Shown in pieces: positions 22,090 through 22,161 of a DNA stretch of 22,161 nucleotides (within the stretch, counting starts at the first letter, position 1; each line of letters begins with the position of its first letter). The stretch comes from CAKSQF01 sp964569225 (GTDB lineage Bacteria; Bacillota; Clostridia; Oscillospirales; CAG-272). The notes beneath the pieces were generated by a model. The model did no database searches, was not told the DNA's origin, and saw only the letters and a list, made by a program, of their open reading frames with translations. The stretch spans positions 1-22,161 of the forward strand of contig CAZMTU010000028.1 in NCBI GenBank assembly GCA_964569225.1, read 5' to 3'. Position numbers and translations under genes: made by a program.

Positions 22090-22161
22090 ATGAATTCAAA
22101 AGAAGCAAGAAAACGGATGGAAGAAGGCCGCATTTATCAGCCGGGCGACGAAGCCATCGCT
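22090..22161 (+). CDS. sugar O-acetyltransferase (maltose/galactoside acetyltransferase-like), 5' end only
   Basis: Only 24 codons are present before the window ends. The motif RMEEGRIYQPGDEA matches the N-terminal maltose-acetyltransferase (Mac) domain, where an EKMLAGELYDPGD-like stretch precedes a left-handed beta-helix of hexapeptide repeats. Such enzymes move acetyl from acetyl-CoA to sugars, probably as detoxification. The start ATG is supported by GGAGGT (22080-22085), 4 nt upstream. The catalytic part is outside the window, so the call rests on the short N-terminus alone. Confidence 0.6.
   Translation, partial: MNSKEARKRMEEGRIYQPGDEAIA

Noticed and set aside
21803..22161. Plus-strand frame open from after 21823 to the window edge, overlapping the acetyltransferase start
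   Set aside because: It has no ATG, lies in AT-rich DNA upstream, and conflicts with the Mac-domain frame that has a perfect ribosome site.

Overview
The window looks like chromosomal DNA of a low-to-moderate GC Gram-positive anaerobe, most likely a gut Clostridia member near the Oscillospiraceae/Ruminococcaceae. The signs are a PolC-type replicative polymerase, strong AGGAGG-like ribosome binding sites, sigma-A-type promoters, the order rpsB-tsf ... pyrH-frr ... uppS-cdsA-dxr-rseP-ispG-polC, the MEP isoprenoid route, and a BlaI-type repressor. No tRNA, rRNA or CRISPR array was recognised.

Left part (1-4600): a truncated alpha/beta hydrolase (minus), a HAD phosphatase (minus) and glyA (plus, divergent from the HAD gene). 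A bidirectional terminator separates glyA from a convergent pair: a BlaI/MecI-type repressor followed by a five-helix membrane protein of unknown function. Between the repressor and polC lies a decayed ISAs1-like transposase N-terminus.

Central part (4703-16244), all minus strand: pyrH and frr share a good promoter and overlap by one base. A hairpin terminator with an unusual second pair of arms separates them from uppS-cdsA-dxr-rseP-ispG-polC. The cluster joins nucleotide supply and ribosome recycling (pyrH, frr), the MEP pathway (dxr, ispG), undecaprenyl diphosphate and CDP-diacylglycerol synthesis (uppS, cdsA), intramembrane proteolysis (rseP) and replication (polC).

Right part: in many Firmicutes tsf is followed directly by pyrH. 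Here a decayed membrane-protein-like stretch (about 16.45-17.07 kb) and an intact MATE-family exporter lie between them. rpsB-tsf has its own extended -10 promoter, a structured leader of about 125 nt and a strong terminator. Further right are a secreted lipoprotein with a consensus promoter and the first 24 codons of a plus-strand sugar O-acetyltransferase.

Most of the window is well-known housekeeping DNA, and I see no clearly new multi-gene system. The items most worth checking are the decayed block and MATE insertion in the tsf-pyrH interval, the BlaI-like repressor paired with an orphan membrane protein and no sensor protease, the nested palindrome after frr, the rpsB leader, and a lac-operator-like palindrome between the HAD gene and glyA.
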